64,000 nucleotides of DNA from positions 125,459,001 to 125,523,000 of the forward strand of contig JAZBRS010000029.1 of assembly GCA_037176725.1 (NCBI GenBank), read 5' to 3'. Below, one piece after another: positions 19,201 to 27,044 of this stretch. A model generated the notes under the pieces. It saw only the letters and a list, made by a program, of their open reading frames with translations. It was not told where the DNA came from and made no database searches. Numbering within the stretch: the first letter of the stretch is position 1; the number at the start of each line of letters is the position of its first letter. Source of the stretch: Posidonia oceanica. Its lineage: Eukaryota; Streptophyta; Magnoliopsida; Alismatales; Posidoniaceae. A program made the translations under genes and the position numbers.

Positions 19201-21515
19201 ACGACCTCATGCACCAAGAAGTGGAGGTCTATGTAGACGACATGATCGCAAAGACCAAAGAGCCTGAGGATCACCTTGGTTGCCTAAAGAAGCTCTTTGA
19301 CCGTCTGAGGAAGTACAGACTCAGACTTAACCCCAACAAATGCGTATTCGGGGTTTCATCTGGCAAACTACTCGGCTACATTGTTAGCCAAAGGGGGATT
19401 GAAGTAGACCCGATGAAAGCTAAAGCCATCGTGGAGATGCCACCCCCTAGAACCGAGAAGGAGGTTCGAGGCCTACTTGGGCGTTTACAGTACATCAGCC
19501 GCTTCATTGCACAGCTCACGCCCATCTGCGAGCCCATCTTCAAACTGCTGAGGAAGAATGCACAAATCGACTGGAATGAAGAATGTCAAGCCGCATTTGA
19601 GAAGATCAAGCAGCTACTGGTCAAACCCCCTGTCTTGGTCCCTCCCACACCAGGAAGACCTCTGCTCCTCTATCTGTCAACCACACAGCATTCCATGGGC
19701 GCCGTCCTGGGCCAACATGACGAATCTGGCAGGAAAGAGCGCGCCATCTACTACCTGAGCAAAAAATTCAATGAATGTGAAGCCAGGTACAGCGTGATGG
19801 AGAAAACCTGTTTATCTCTTGTCTGGGCCGCACAGAAACTGAGGCACTACATGATGGCGTATCCAGTTCAGCTGTTGTGCCGGCATGATCCCATCAAGTT
19901 CCTCTTCCAAAAGCCGGCTCTGGTGGGTAGATGTGTCAAGTGGCAGGTGTTGTTGTCCCAATATGACATCACTTTTGTCACACAGAGGTCTATGAAGGGC
20001 CAGGCTATGGCGGACCACCTCGCGGATTTCCCTCTGCCTGAATATCAACCCCTCCAGACGCAGTTCCCTGACGAGGACATTCTTTTTGCGACGGAGGACT
20101 CAGAAGAGAGGGACCCTGAAGAGCAAGAGCAGTGGCGGTTGTACTTCGACGGCGCCGTCAATAAAAAGGGTCGGGGCATAGGCGCGGTGCTGACCACACC
20201 TCATGGACAAATGATTCCTTTTGCGAGGAAGCTGACTTTCGCATGCACGAACAACGAAGCAGAATACGAGGCATGCATCTTGGGTTTGAAAGTCGCCCTC
20301 GAGCACAAAGCGCAGAAGTTGCACGTGCACGGTGACGCCATGTTGGTAATCTCTCAGGTGAATGGCGACTGGAAGACAAAAGACCCCAAGCTCGTGCCAT
20401 ATCACGAATGTCTGCTGAGGCTAATAGAAGAGTTCGAGAGCATTGATTTCACATACATGAATAGGGCAAAAAACGCGTATGCAGACGCATTGGCGACCTT
20501 GGCTTCTTGGCTCAGCATACCAGACAACAGCATGGTGGATGTGTCAGTCACCTGCATTGAGGAGCCTGCCCATTGCATGAATATTGAGGAAGCGGATCCG
20601 ACAGTGGAGCAGCCATGGTATCATGACATCAAAGCATTCTTGGAGTCCGGTAGCGTCCCGTCTGGCACCACTGCAGAGGATAAGAGAACTTTGGCGCGTC
20701 TGGCGTCAAAGTATGTACTGGGGGCCGGGCAGTTGTACAGAAGATCGTACAATCAGATGCTATTACGCTGCTTGGACAAACCAGAGGCTGACACCTTAAT
20801 GCTTCAAGTGCACGCTGGGACCTGTGGCCCGCACATGAACGGTGTCCTCTTGGCCAAGAAAATCATGCTCCAGGGGTATTTCTGGCAGACCATGGAAGCG
20901 GACTGTTGCCGTTTCGTGCGTAAATGCCACAACTGTCAGATCCATGGTAATTTCATCAAGGCTCCCCCTCATCAGCTGCACAACATGTCCTCGCCATGGC
21001 CTTTCTCTACCTGGGGGATCGATGTCATTGGCGCAATACACCCCGCCGCTTCAAATGGCCATCGCTTCATCATGGTGGCAATAGACTACTTCACTAAGTG
21101 GGTGGAAGCAGCTTCCTACAGGACAGTCACCGCAGTGGCAACCGAAAAGTTCATCAGAAACAACATCGTTGCCCGATACGGGGTCCCTCACTCCGTCATC
21201 TCGGATAACGGCACGAACTTCATTGCCAAAAGAACTGAGGAGTTCCTACAGAATTTCAGAATCAAACATCACCACTCCTCACCATATCGGCCTCAGATGA
21301 ATGGAGCAGTGGAGTCTGCCAATAAGAACATCATCAAGATCATGAAGAAGATGGCAGAAACCCACAAGGATTGGCACGATCAGCTCCCGTACGCACTCTG
21401 GGCGTACAGGACATCAATCCGGACCTCGACAGGAGCCACCCCGTACTCGCTAGTGTACGGCATGGAAGCTGTATTGCCTGTTGAAGTGGAGATCCCCTCG
21501 CTACGAATCTTGTGA
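13212..21515 (+). CDS. gag-pol: Gag-pol polyprotein, copy B, 2767 codons, ends at premature TGA in integrase
   Basis: One uninterrupted gag-pol frame. I start it at MAQ (13212), because D gag begins with the same MAQ and the upstream 46 codons are poorly conserved. Rough residues: gag core 353-513 (FEKYDGRDCP, LFQKSLSGPALKWF); zinc-knuckle-like CX2HX4HX4C near 666; aspartic protease near 1038 (LVDNGSGLNV); G-patch-like Gly-rich stretch near 1210-1250; a low-complexity Ser/Ala/Pro/Gln/Glu linker of about 500 residues; reverse transcriptase with YVDD at 2007-2010; RNase H about 2150-2280; second, archaeal-type RNase H about 2307-2433 (YFDGAV, NEAEYEA, GDAMLV, YADALA); integrase HHCC zinc finger from about 2534 and the DDE core (GIDVIG, ISDNG, NGAVESA). 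The RT-RNH-aRNH-INT order marks the Tat clade. TGA at 21513-21515 removes the integrase C-terminus unless read through. Confidence 0.92.
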   Translation: MAQRTVETPLTLASEVVPAPAPPVPVSNPPVPSVTPGFSPLSSGAPQFVVGQWQMPVPPDPVAEYILMTTSRVLEAPLTPPSQGFVTFDPSAAATHALGFQSPGQSGSLGSGSSPALQFSVPTDGTPEEQYQQLMDTIQRLQGIALSVRPPSPPVVPEVPVRPAPAHLALHTALPPRPSSQLLTVPTMGARIPPLASAPHLTQHTPPPPGGQSFGLVGAQYLAGPSPGIAPVRPLMLHHPAPTAQHTVYPPPLHQAQNSTCIPPCTPPQHGYAGHHLASPGDVMVDPEEHLGATHSAYVVPAPAAPSPVAAIPDPINNRMDVLEKALRLVQGTDHQTYQFRDLCCFPKAVLPPKFKIPDFEKYDGRDCPIAHLKAYCSDLAQLQADERLLIRLFQKSLSGPALKWFTSLDMATIKTWNDLSQAFLEQYSFNLDLVPKRADLIATKQNPGEPFGEYVGRWRALASQVRDRPSDEESIEIIIKGAQPSTGALLSIQPVTTFTALIRAGTRVESSLRSGNFPALSVLAKQALASNDGSSSSAINNNSSLNNNRPKRKDPSKPVVAYVDSPAAPVRLASRPAPPQIYYASAPRAHPTPQITTTARPVYPAAPVQQGQFPRPRRPPMEKRKFAPLVEPLSAVLPKVASLLRFPEVRPPPNPLPHWFKANLFCDFHRSVGHSTDSCFTLRNAIQDLIESGTIVIDTHEASTSAPSHAPASASTPANVIRRPLPEHSYSGGAGTSGIHSLFPSGSLTSVVDPSELIHDISTPFPVSLYLAAIAGSESGVHMIRPRARPERSPASAAMLSRAQAPIHLLARPQPELPVHLLARPQSPPSLPSQLPTYLCPPQPVAPLVLAARAPVVINLTQDTHRVPYSYATEMCAEVTRSGRVYRPPAPVTRPSHPQPARPLPLVQPAVPLPSGQPLEPTIAEPVPTTAPPATKKCQPKADITSQLKKVKADISIWDLIHTSAEHREAFLRVFQAARVSQAIEPAALESMVGMIAEPQVITFTSDELPPAGINHNQPLFVTVQFKNFRIPLALVDNGSGLNVCPLRTATKLGFKAEDITPAVKGMTAFDNTHHDALGILVIPLIIGPVTFDVEFYVVDLEPNFNLLLGRPWLHKHQVIPSTLHRMIKFRRGDDVIVVMAENFEKERIEAVSSISSRTVPFDPDLSNALYRVNRCEPVNFLPDLERVNSLAVHNNPFQMVENVCHRWGYVKGTPLGRHGQGIVEPILAEERRDNEGLGYDPHSDKGKRPQVRNQRMVIPRSLANFTSAGILDSSAVQVAVPSEPCQSPPPPEEDWVCVEDYYSDEEQSGTTGAVQICSESQPSPTAHQSVYQATPSTDHEAAVLAEPLADLTVFDSLAVMSAPPALAQAQSVSSQATLVASVRLPPSQKGQSLSSVNSTAQPSSKATSQAIQPVQSVTLPLAADRQLSWPDPMASEAALSSSSSVTENQLSIAVSRPSGLQESTPAHPLTAAVTLAAYPSAIPLTRPSGSPLLGQSQSGAPVSQRMQVPETAIHLAAEPVPQALGTYYVDSPPDEEEEEAVEAQVDSWMSDLELLYQEQLESIVEDLARHQAAERKGKAVVTDPPLREDSTSIMVLGESSMVSDSLRPDELITLQAEGEPRWLVQHMPSTRTLTDPEEETPAGRTAAVTKQRAESVTELSEVSVAESPAASVTEPVKPAVVPAEYAVVSSAAEQTAEATRAEVAHRRFRNTQVGVTILRRHQGQEAELLHSFDVTNPTFEKEILSELVACGEEDNTGEDENDDPSPEFRPYDDDPEGPNLHVEEETETVNLGTAEETKEVRISALLSPRVRIEFIAFLREYADVFAWTYEDKVGLDVEIVVHNLPLKPDVKPVKQKLRRWQPQWLLMIKEEIMKQLDVNFLKVVLYPEWLANIVPVPKKDGRIRVCIDYRDLNKASPKDDFPLPHIDVLVDNTAGHKMLSFMDGFSGYNQIKMAEEDMEKTSFITPWGVFCYQVMPFGLKNAGATYQRAMTTLFHDLMHQEVEVYVDDMIAKTKEPEDHLGCLKKLFDRLRKYRLRLNPNKCVFGVSSGKLLGYIVSQRGIEVDPMKAKAIVEMPPPRTEKEVRGLLGRLQYISRFIAQLTPICEPIFKLLRKNAQIDWNEECQAAFEKIKQLLVKPPVLVPPTPGRPLLLYLSTTQHSMGAVLGQHDESGRKERAIYYLSKKFNECEARYSVMEKTCLSLVWAAQKLRHYMMAYPVQLLCRHDPIKFLFQKPALVGRCVKWQVLLSQYDITFVTQRSMKGQAMADHLADFPLPEYQPLQTQFPDEDILFATEDSEERDPEEQEQWRLYFDGAVNKKGRGIGAVLTTPHGQMIPFARKLTFACTNNEAEYEACILGLKVALEHKAQKLHVHGDAMLVISQVNGDWKTKDPKLVPYHECLLRLIEEFESIDFTYMNRAKNAYADALATLASWLSIPDNSMVDVSVTCIEEPAHCMNIEEADPTVEQPWYHDIKAFLESGSVPSGTTAEDKRTLARLASKYVLGAGQLYRRSYNQMLLRCLDKPEADTLMLQVHAGTCGPHMNGVLLAKKIMLQGYFWQTMEADCCRFVRKCHNCQIHGNFIKAPPHQLHNMSSPWPFSTWGIDVIGAIHPAASNGHRFIMVAIDYFTKWVEAASYRTVTAVATEKFIRNNIVARYGVPHSVISDNGTNFIAKRTEEFLQNFRIKHHHSSPYRPQMNGAVESANKNIIKIMKKMAETHKDWHDQLPYALWAYRTSIRTSTGATPYSLVYGMEAVLPVEVEIPSLRIL

Positions 21516-21857
21516 GAAGCTGAGTTGGAAGAGGCAGAATGGGTCGAAGACCGCTGCGTCCAACTGAACTTGATTGATGAGCACAGACTACAAGCCATGC
21601 ACAATGCTCATTGTTATCAGAAGCGAATGGCTAGAGCATTCTTGAAGAAAGTCCGCCCCAGAAGCTTCCAGCCCGGAGATCTTGTTCTGCGTGCCATTCA
21701 CCTACCAGACGGTCGAGGCAAATTCCGACCTAATTGGCGCGGACCCTTTGTAGTTAAGCAAATCTTCTCAGGCGGCGCAGTAACTCTTGAGGACATGGAC
21801 CAGGTCGAGCAGTCTGAGCCGGTCAACATGTGCTACCTCAAGAAGTACTATCAGTAG
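21516..21857 (+). pseudogene. pol: Integrase C-terminal end of copy B after the TGA
   Basis: The same reading frame continues after the TGA for 113 codons to TAG at 21855-21857. It carries the integrase C-terminal module (FQPGDLVLR, then NWRGPFVV) and ends in LKKYYQ. Element C has an Arg codon (CGA) at the TGA position, so the ancestral frame ran through. Copy A has the same stop. Readthrough of the TGA is possible but nothing next to it shows this clearly. Confidence 0.8.
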
Positions 21858-23198
21858 CCGAGAGTAGCCATTGCGGATTCGCCCTCCCACCTATCATACC
21901 TTCACCACTTGCATATCTTTGCATCTCTTTTTGCCCTATCTCCTCCATACTTTACCTCATCCACTCTCCTGCCTTTCCTGGCATCACAACACTCCTGTGC
22001 ATCCCTGCTCATTCCGTTCACATTCTCTTGTTAAATCATGCATCGCATAGTTGCCCGGTGATGAAAACCGGAGGTGCTTGCCTACTGCGAAAGGAGTCTC
22101 CCGACTTCACCTGATACTACTTAGATGTCTTGACTAGTGAGGGAGCCACCACTCAATGAGAGCGGGCGAAATGCCCAAACCCCTAAGGACTAACACCCTT
22201 CAGAAGAGTGCTAGGTGTTGGTCAGAAAGCAATACATACCCCAGCCTAGATGTGCGAAAAAAGGAAAAGAAAAAGAAAGCCAAAGTCTGTACCCGAAAGA
22301 CCCTAACGCCCATCTCCCCTGGGGGAGGGGACAGTGGGAACCTGCAAGCAAAAAAAGAAGAGAAAAGAAAAAAAGAAAAAGAAAAAAGGAACAAAAAAGG
22401 AAAAAGAGAAAAAAAACAAAAGGAGAATGATAGAAAAGAAAAGGGAGAGAGGGGGCAAAGGCCCCATTCCCGCAAAAAAAAAGAGGAAAAAAAGGAAGAA
22501 TAAAGGCGAGCAGGGTAACCCCGCACCTCTCACCTACCCCAGAAAAGAGCCAAAGCCCGGGTCAGGTCCTCCTCGCTCCCAAAATGGGAATAAGGAGAGC
22601 CCTGTACACCGACATTAAAAAAAAGGAGAGAAAAGAAAGAGTTAGGAGTGAGTGTAAGTCCTTGAGAGTTTGGCATGGAGCCCGTCCTCTCTACGCCACC
22701 ACCAAACATCACCCATACCTTTCCCCGGAGTGCCACCAGCAAGTCAGGAGTCCGAGTAGAGTCCGGTGAGTTAGGGACCGCTCCCTTTCTGTACAGCAGG
22801 CACCAAAGCACCCCGATACTGAGGGCAAACCATACCAAATCACACACATCTGCATTTTCCAGTCATCTACCCTCTTTGATCATTCTGCTCCGCAAAAGGC
22901 TCACTCCAGCGCTGAGACGGCACCTCTACTTAGCATGCATTGGCACCGTCAGGCTGCGACAACCCGAGGTTCCCGACAGTCCCCGCCACATCAACACAAT
23001 ACCCTTGTGCTTATACATGTTCAATTGCCATAGTCTGAATGTTTACGGCTGAATATGCTGCACTGTTTCTACCAGTTTTAGAATCTGCTTTCCTATGATG
23101 GTTTTGTGCCTAGATGAGACCTGATAATTCACAGTCTTAGCAACAGGTATCTGAAGACTCTTGTAACAGCCGTCTGCCCACATCCTGCAATCTGTGCA
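21858..23198 (+). other. Spacer between pol and extra ORF, copy B
   Basis: It matches 914-2255. A block at about 22044-22214 is conserved with element C, followed by an A/G-only tract (about 22252-22500), then a second block conserved with C (about 22633-22815). No gene is supported. Confidence 0.6.
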
Positions 23199-24401
23199 AT
23201 GGGTTTCCCCACCTTGGTAACCCCGACACACTGCTCCGAGATCCTGCGAGAATGGATCGGCAAACTGACAAGAGATGACTGTGAGAAGCTGCGCCTGTGG
23301 GGCATTCCGACCAAGCTGCTCAAGGCTGCTGATGTAGAAGTGAGCCGCCATCTTCTGTGTGCCACTGCGCGATTCTGGAAACCAGTACGCCATGTCTTCC
23401 GTTTCGGCAAAACTGAACTGACACCCACACTGGAAGAAGTGCGTCGAATCTGTGGCTTTTCCAAGATCTTGGGGCCGCCTATCTTCATGAGGCGTGACGG
23501 ATACTTGGCAGTCCTGAAGCAGCTGACTGGCCTCTCTACCCAAAGTTGCCAGTAGAAACTGATTTGTACTAGCGGGCCCATGCCTCTACTTCGCCTAGCG
23601 TACTTTGATGATATTGTCGAAAAGCGTGCCGAACTCGGAGACGAGCTGTGGCTCCGAGGGTTTGTCACCCGTTTCCTGGGCGAGCTGGTCTTTACTCATG
23701 GCAAGGCAACAGTGGCCGTTGAGATTGCCGAAATAGCACTTGCTGTGGTGACCCAGCACATAAATCTGGCACCAGTTGTCTTGGCAGAAACCTACCGCGG
23801 TCTGGACCGCGTCTCACATCGCTGCCGCCACTTTCATGGTTGCGGATCATTCATTCAGGTCTGGCTAGCGGCGCACACTGAGATAGACCTCCTGCGCCCC
23901 CAAGTACATGCTTTTGAGGCCTACTGCAGCAGCGGCCATGCCAAGGCAGTCAAGAGCGTCAAGGAAGAATATGAAAGGCTATCAGGACTGACAGACGACA
24001 CAGTCACATGGCGTGTCATTCCTTCTGCAGCCGAAGCATTCACTGTCTTCTTCAATACACGCGACATGCGTCTGGTTGTGCTACCAGGATTTACTGCGGG
24101 TGTAGAATATCACCCTATCAGAGTCATGCGCCAGTTCGGCCTCCAGCAGGGCGCCTTTGTCGACAGCACAGCGCCTAAGCTTCTTCAAGAATATTCACTC
24201 AGTACAGTTGCCCCCACGAGGGAGTTGGCCAACCTGATGCAGCATGGTGTGCAATCAACAGACATCGCTGCAACAAAAGGTGTAGGGTGCACCCCTGAGT
24301 ACATCACTAAAGTGCAGGACCTCTGGCCCATTGACGAAATCCCGCCGAGCGGTCCCTTATGCCCTGACTCTGGAAAATCAAAGAAGGCCCGAATCAGCTA
24401 G
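23199..24401 (+). pseudogene. DUF7745/plant-mobile-domain-like extra ORF, copy B, one in-frame stop
   Basis: Same 401-codon frame as in copy A, with TAG at 23553-23555 splitting it into 118 and 273+ codons. Family features: TARFWKPVRHVFRFGK, LTPTLEEVRRICGF, LAETYRGLDRVSHRCRHFHG, FIQVWLAAHTEIDLL. Differences from copy A are a handful of substitutions, such as LRLAYFDD for LCLAYFDD. In element C the next codon upstream is TAG instead, and the codon that is TAG here reads CAA, so the two lineages lost the frame separately at neighbouring codons. Function is unknown; a captured host-type domain kept by the element is my inference. The chance of a second, unrelated family is low given three aligned motifs. 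Confidence 0.78.
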
Positions 24402-24758
24402 AGCCATCATACCACTGTCATTCTGTCTTCCTTTCAAGTTGTGCTGTACTTTTTGGCCTGTCACGGGCATGTAACCAACAATTCTATCAATGCAAAACTG
24501 TCTTGTGCTGGCTGTTCACATTTCAAAGCTGATCATGCATTTCATGTTCCTCGTCGCTCACATCCGAAGGCCCCTCGGCCCGACTGACTGCTCACATAAC
24601 GCAGGGAAGTCCTCAACAAACGACCCAGGCTCCAGGACCTCCGCGAACCCGCGCCGTCCAACCTGCTACCGGATATACCCGGCTGAGTCTCCTTTGGGCT
24701 GGTACCCCAAACTACTCGTCTGACAAACGCGTCAGTTTTGTCCATCCTTCGCTTTCTC
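24402..24758 (+). other. Non-coding 3' region after extra ORF, copy B
   Basis: It matches 3459-3815 of copy A with a few substitutions. No gene seen. Confidence 0.5.
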
Positions 24759-24834
24759 GATACCGGGGACGTTTCGACTAACCCCTGGTATCATCCTGAT
24801 ACCAGGGGCATCTTTTCAGACGCCCCGCGGTATC
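24759..24834 (+). repeat. Twin GATACC...GGTATC hairpin, copy B
   Basis: Identical in layout to 3816-3891: two adjacent inverted repeats with GATACC/GGTATC outer arms, and a perfect 12-bp inverted repeat between their inner arms. Confidence 0.75.
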
Positions 24835-24860
24835 TCAACCTTTAACTCATCTCCTCTTTG

Positions 24861-25370
24861 CCGGCCGATAAGTCCGATATCTTATCACCTTTCCCAATCA
24901 ATCAATCTCATCATTATCTCGTCTCCTCTTTGCCGGCCGATAAGTCCGATATCTTATCACCCTTTTCGACCAAGCTCTCATCATTACCTCACCCCCCTTC
25001 TTTAGCAGTAGCTCTCATCATTACCTCACCCCCCTTCTTTAGCAGTAGCTCTCATCATTACCTCACCCCCCTTCTTTAGCAGTAGTTCTCATCATGATCT
25101 CACCCCCCTTCTTTAGCAGTAGTTCTCATCATGACCTCATCCCCCTTCTTTAGCAGTAATTCTCATCATTACCTCATCCCCCTTCTTTAGCAGTAATTCT
25201 CATCATTACCTCATCCCCCTTCTTTAGCAATAGTTCTCATCATGATCTCACCCCCCTTCTTTAGCAGTATTTCTCATCATTACCTCATCCCCCTTCTCTA
25301 GCAGTAATTCTCATCATTACCTCATCCCCCTTCTTTAGCAGTAATTCTCATCATGATCTCATCCCCTCTT
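24861..25370 (+). repeat. H1 units and 37-bp array (about 10 units), copy B
   Basis: Two GATAAGTCCGATATCTTATC units (about 24866-24960) are followed by ten 37-bp units (about 24979-25370), one more than copy A. Confidence 0.85.
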
Positions 25371-25469
25371 GTCAAGCACTCCTCAATCAATCACTCATCA
25401 ATCAATCATTCGGCAATCAATCATTCAGCATTCGATCACTCATCACTCGATCGTTCGTCAATCAAGTTC

Positions 25470-26525
25470 CCTCAGGCTGATATCCTAAACTATCAACAAT
25501 CAAGCACTCTCAGGCTGATATCCTAAACTATCTACTCTCAGGCTGATATTCCTAAACTATCGACCCAGGCTGATATCCTAAACTATCTATTCTCAGGCTG
25601 ATATTCCTAAACTATCTATCTCTTGGCCGATCCATGGTTGGCCCGCAGTTGTGTTATACGGCTGACATCCAGTAACTGTCCCTCGCAGTGCCGCCAGGCT
25701 GATAACCTAAACTATCTATCTAGGCTAGTAACCTAAACTACCTAGGCTGATAACCTAAACTATCTATCCAGGCTGATATTCCTAAACTATCCGGCATCTG
25801 CGTTATACGGCTGACATCCAGTAACTGTCCCTCGTAATTGCCCCCTCCAGTTGATAGGACTGTAAACTATCTATCTAGGCTGATATCCTAAACTATCTAG
25901 GCTGATATCCTAAACTATCTACCTAGGCTGATAACCTAAACTATCGATCTAGGCTGATATCCTAAACTATCCATGGCAATTACGTTATACGGCTGATATC
26001 CAGTAACTATCCCTTGCAATTGCTCTTTCCAGTTGATAGGACTGTAAACTATCTATCTAGGCTGATATCCTAAACTATCGATCTAGGCTGATAACCTAAA
26101 CTATCGATCTAGGCTGATATCCTAAACTATCCATCGCAATTGCATTATACGGCTGACATCCAGTAACTGTCCCTCGCAAGGCCGCCAGGCTGATAACCTA
26201 AACTATCTATCTAGGCTGGTAACCTAAACTACCTAGGCTGATATCCTAAACTATCTATCCAGGCTGATATTCCTAAACTATCCGGCACTTGCGTTATACG
26301 GCTGATATCCAGTAACTATCCCTCATGGTTTGCCCTTTCCAGTTGATAGGACTGTAAACTATCTATCTAGGCTGATATCCTAAACTATCTAGGCTGATAT
26401 CCTAAACTATCTATGGCAACCATGTTATACGGCTGATATCCAGTAACTATCACTCACAACTGCGCCTTCCGGTTGATAGGACCGTAAACTATCGCCAGGC
26501 TGATAACCTAAACTATCGCCCTCGG
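25470..26525 (+). repeat. H2 covarying hairpin array, copy B
   Basis: Same array as 4490-5545, with consensus GGCTGATANCCTAAACTATC and the same arm variants. One visible difference is GGCTGATAACC here where copy A has GGTTGATAACC (4763). Confidence 0.9.
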
Positions 26526-26876
26526 CTGATGATCCGAAACTCATCCGGTCGATAAGTCCGACAACTTATCGCCTCCCCGCGCGACTCCGTCCCAAAAGAC
26601 GGAGCCCCGCATCCTTTCGCGTCTGGGAAAAAGATCCGCCTCTCCCGTCGCGCCCTTGTAGCTTTTGGCTATCCCTCTTTTCATGGCAGGTCTAGACCTC
26701 CTCGTCAAGCTCCGCGGTGCGCCGCAACGTCCCTCTTCAGCGTCGTCAGCATCGCCAGCGTCACCCGCATCGCTTCGGTCTCCCCATCAATACTAACTCT
26801 AACACTAACTTTTGCATTGCATCCGCATTAGCATGCATCGCATACATTGCATCTCACCCATTTGCACCTGCACATT
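26526..26876 (+). other. Non-coding region before pre-PPT element, copy B
   Basis: It matches 5546-5896 of copy A. No gene seen. It contains the H1 variant with arms GATAAGT/ACTTATC near 26551-26570. Confidence 0.5.
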
Positions 26877-27044
26877 GCATTGTGGCAACGATCCACGATG
26901 TTCGGCACGTCCGCCGAATGAGTGGCTCACGCCGACAGCAAACCCTCTGCTCTCGCCGGTCAAATGGGGTGTCTCGTCTACCCTGAGCAGCGGCCTCGCT
27001 TCGCTCGGCCTCGCTTCGCTCGGCCTCGCTCAGGGAGGGGCATC
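26877..27044 (+). promoter_or_regulatory. Conserved pre-PPT element and polypurine tract, copy B
   Basis: PPT AGGGAGGGGCATC at 27032-27044. Compared with copy A, a 15-bp unit GCCTCGCTTCGCTCG is present in two extra copies. The 30 extra bases lie in the loop between CCCTGAGC (26981-26988) and GCTCAGGG (27028-27035), leaving both arms intact. Confidence 0.8.
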
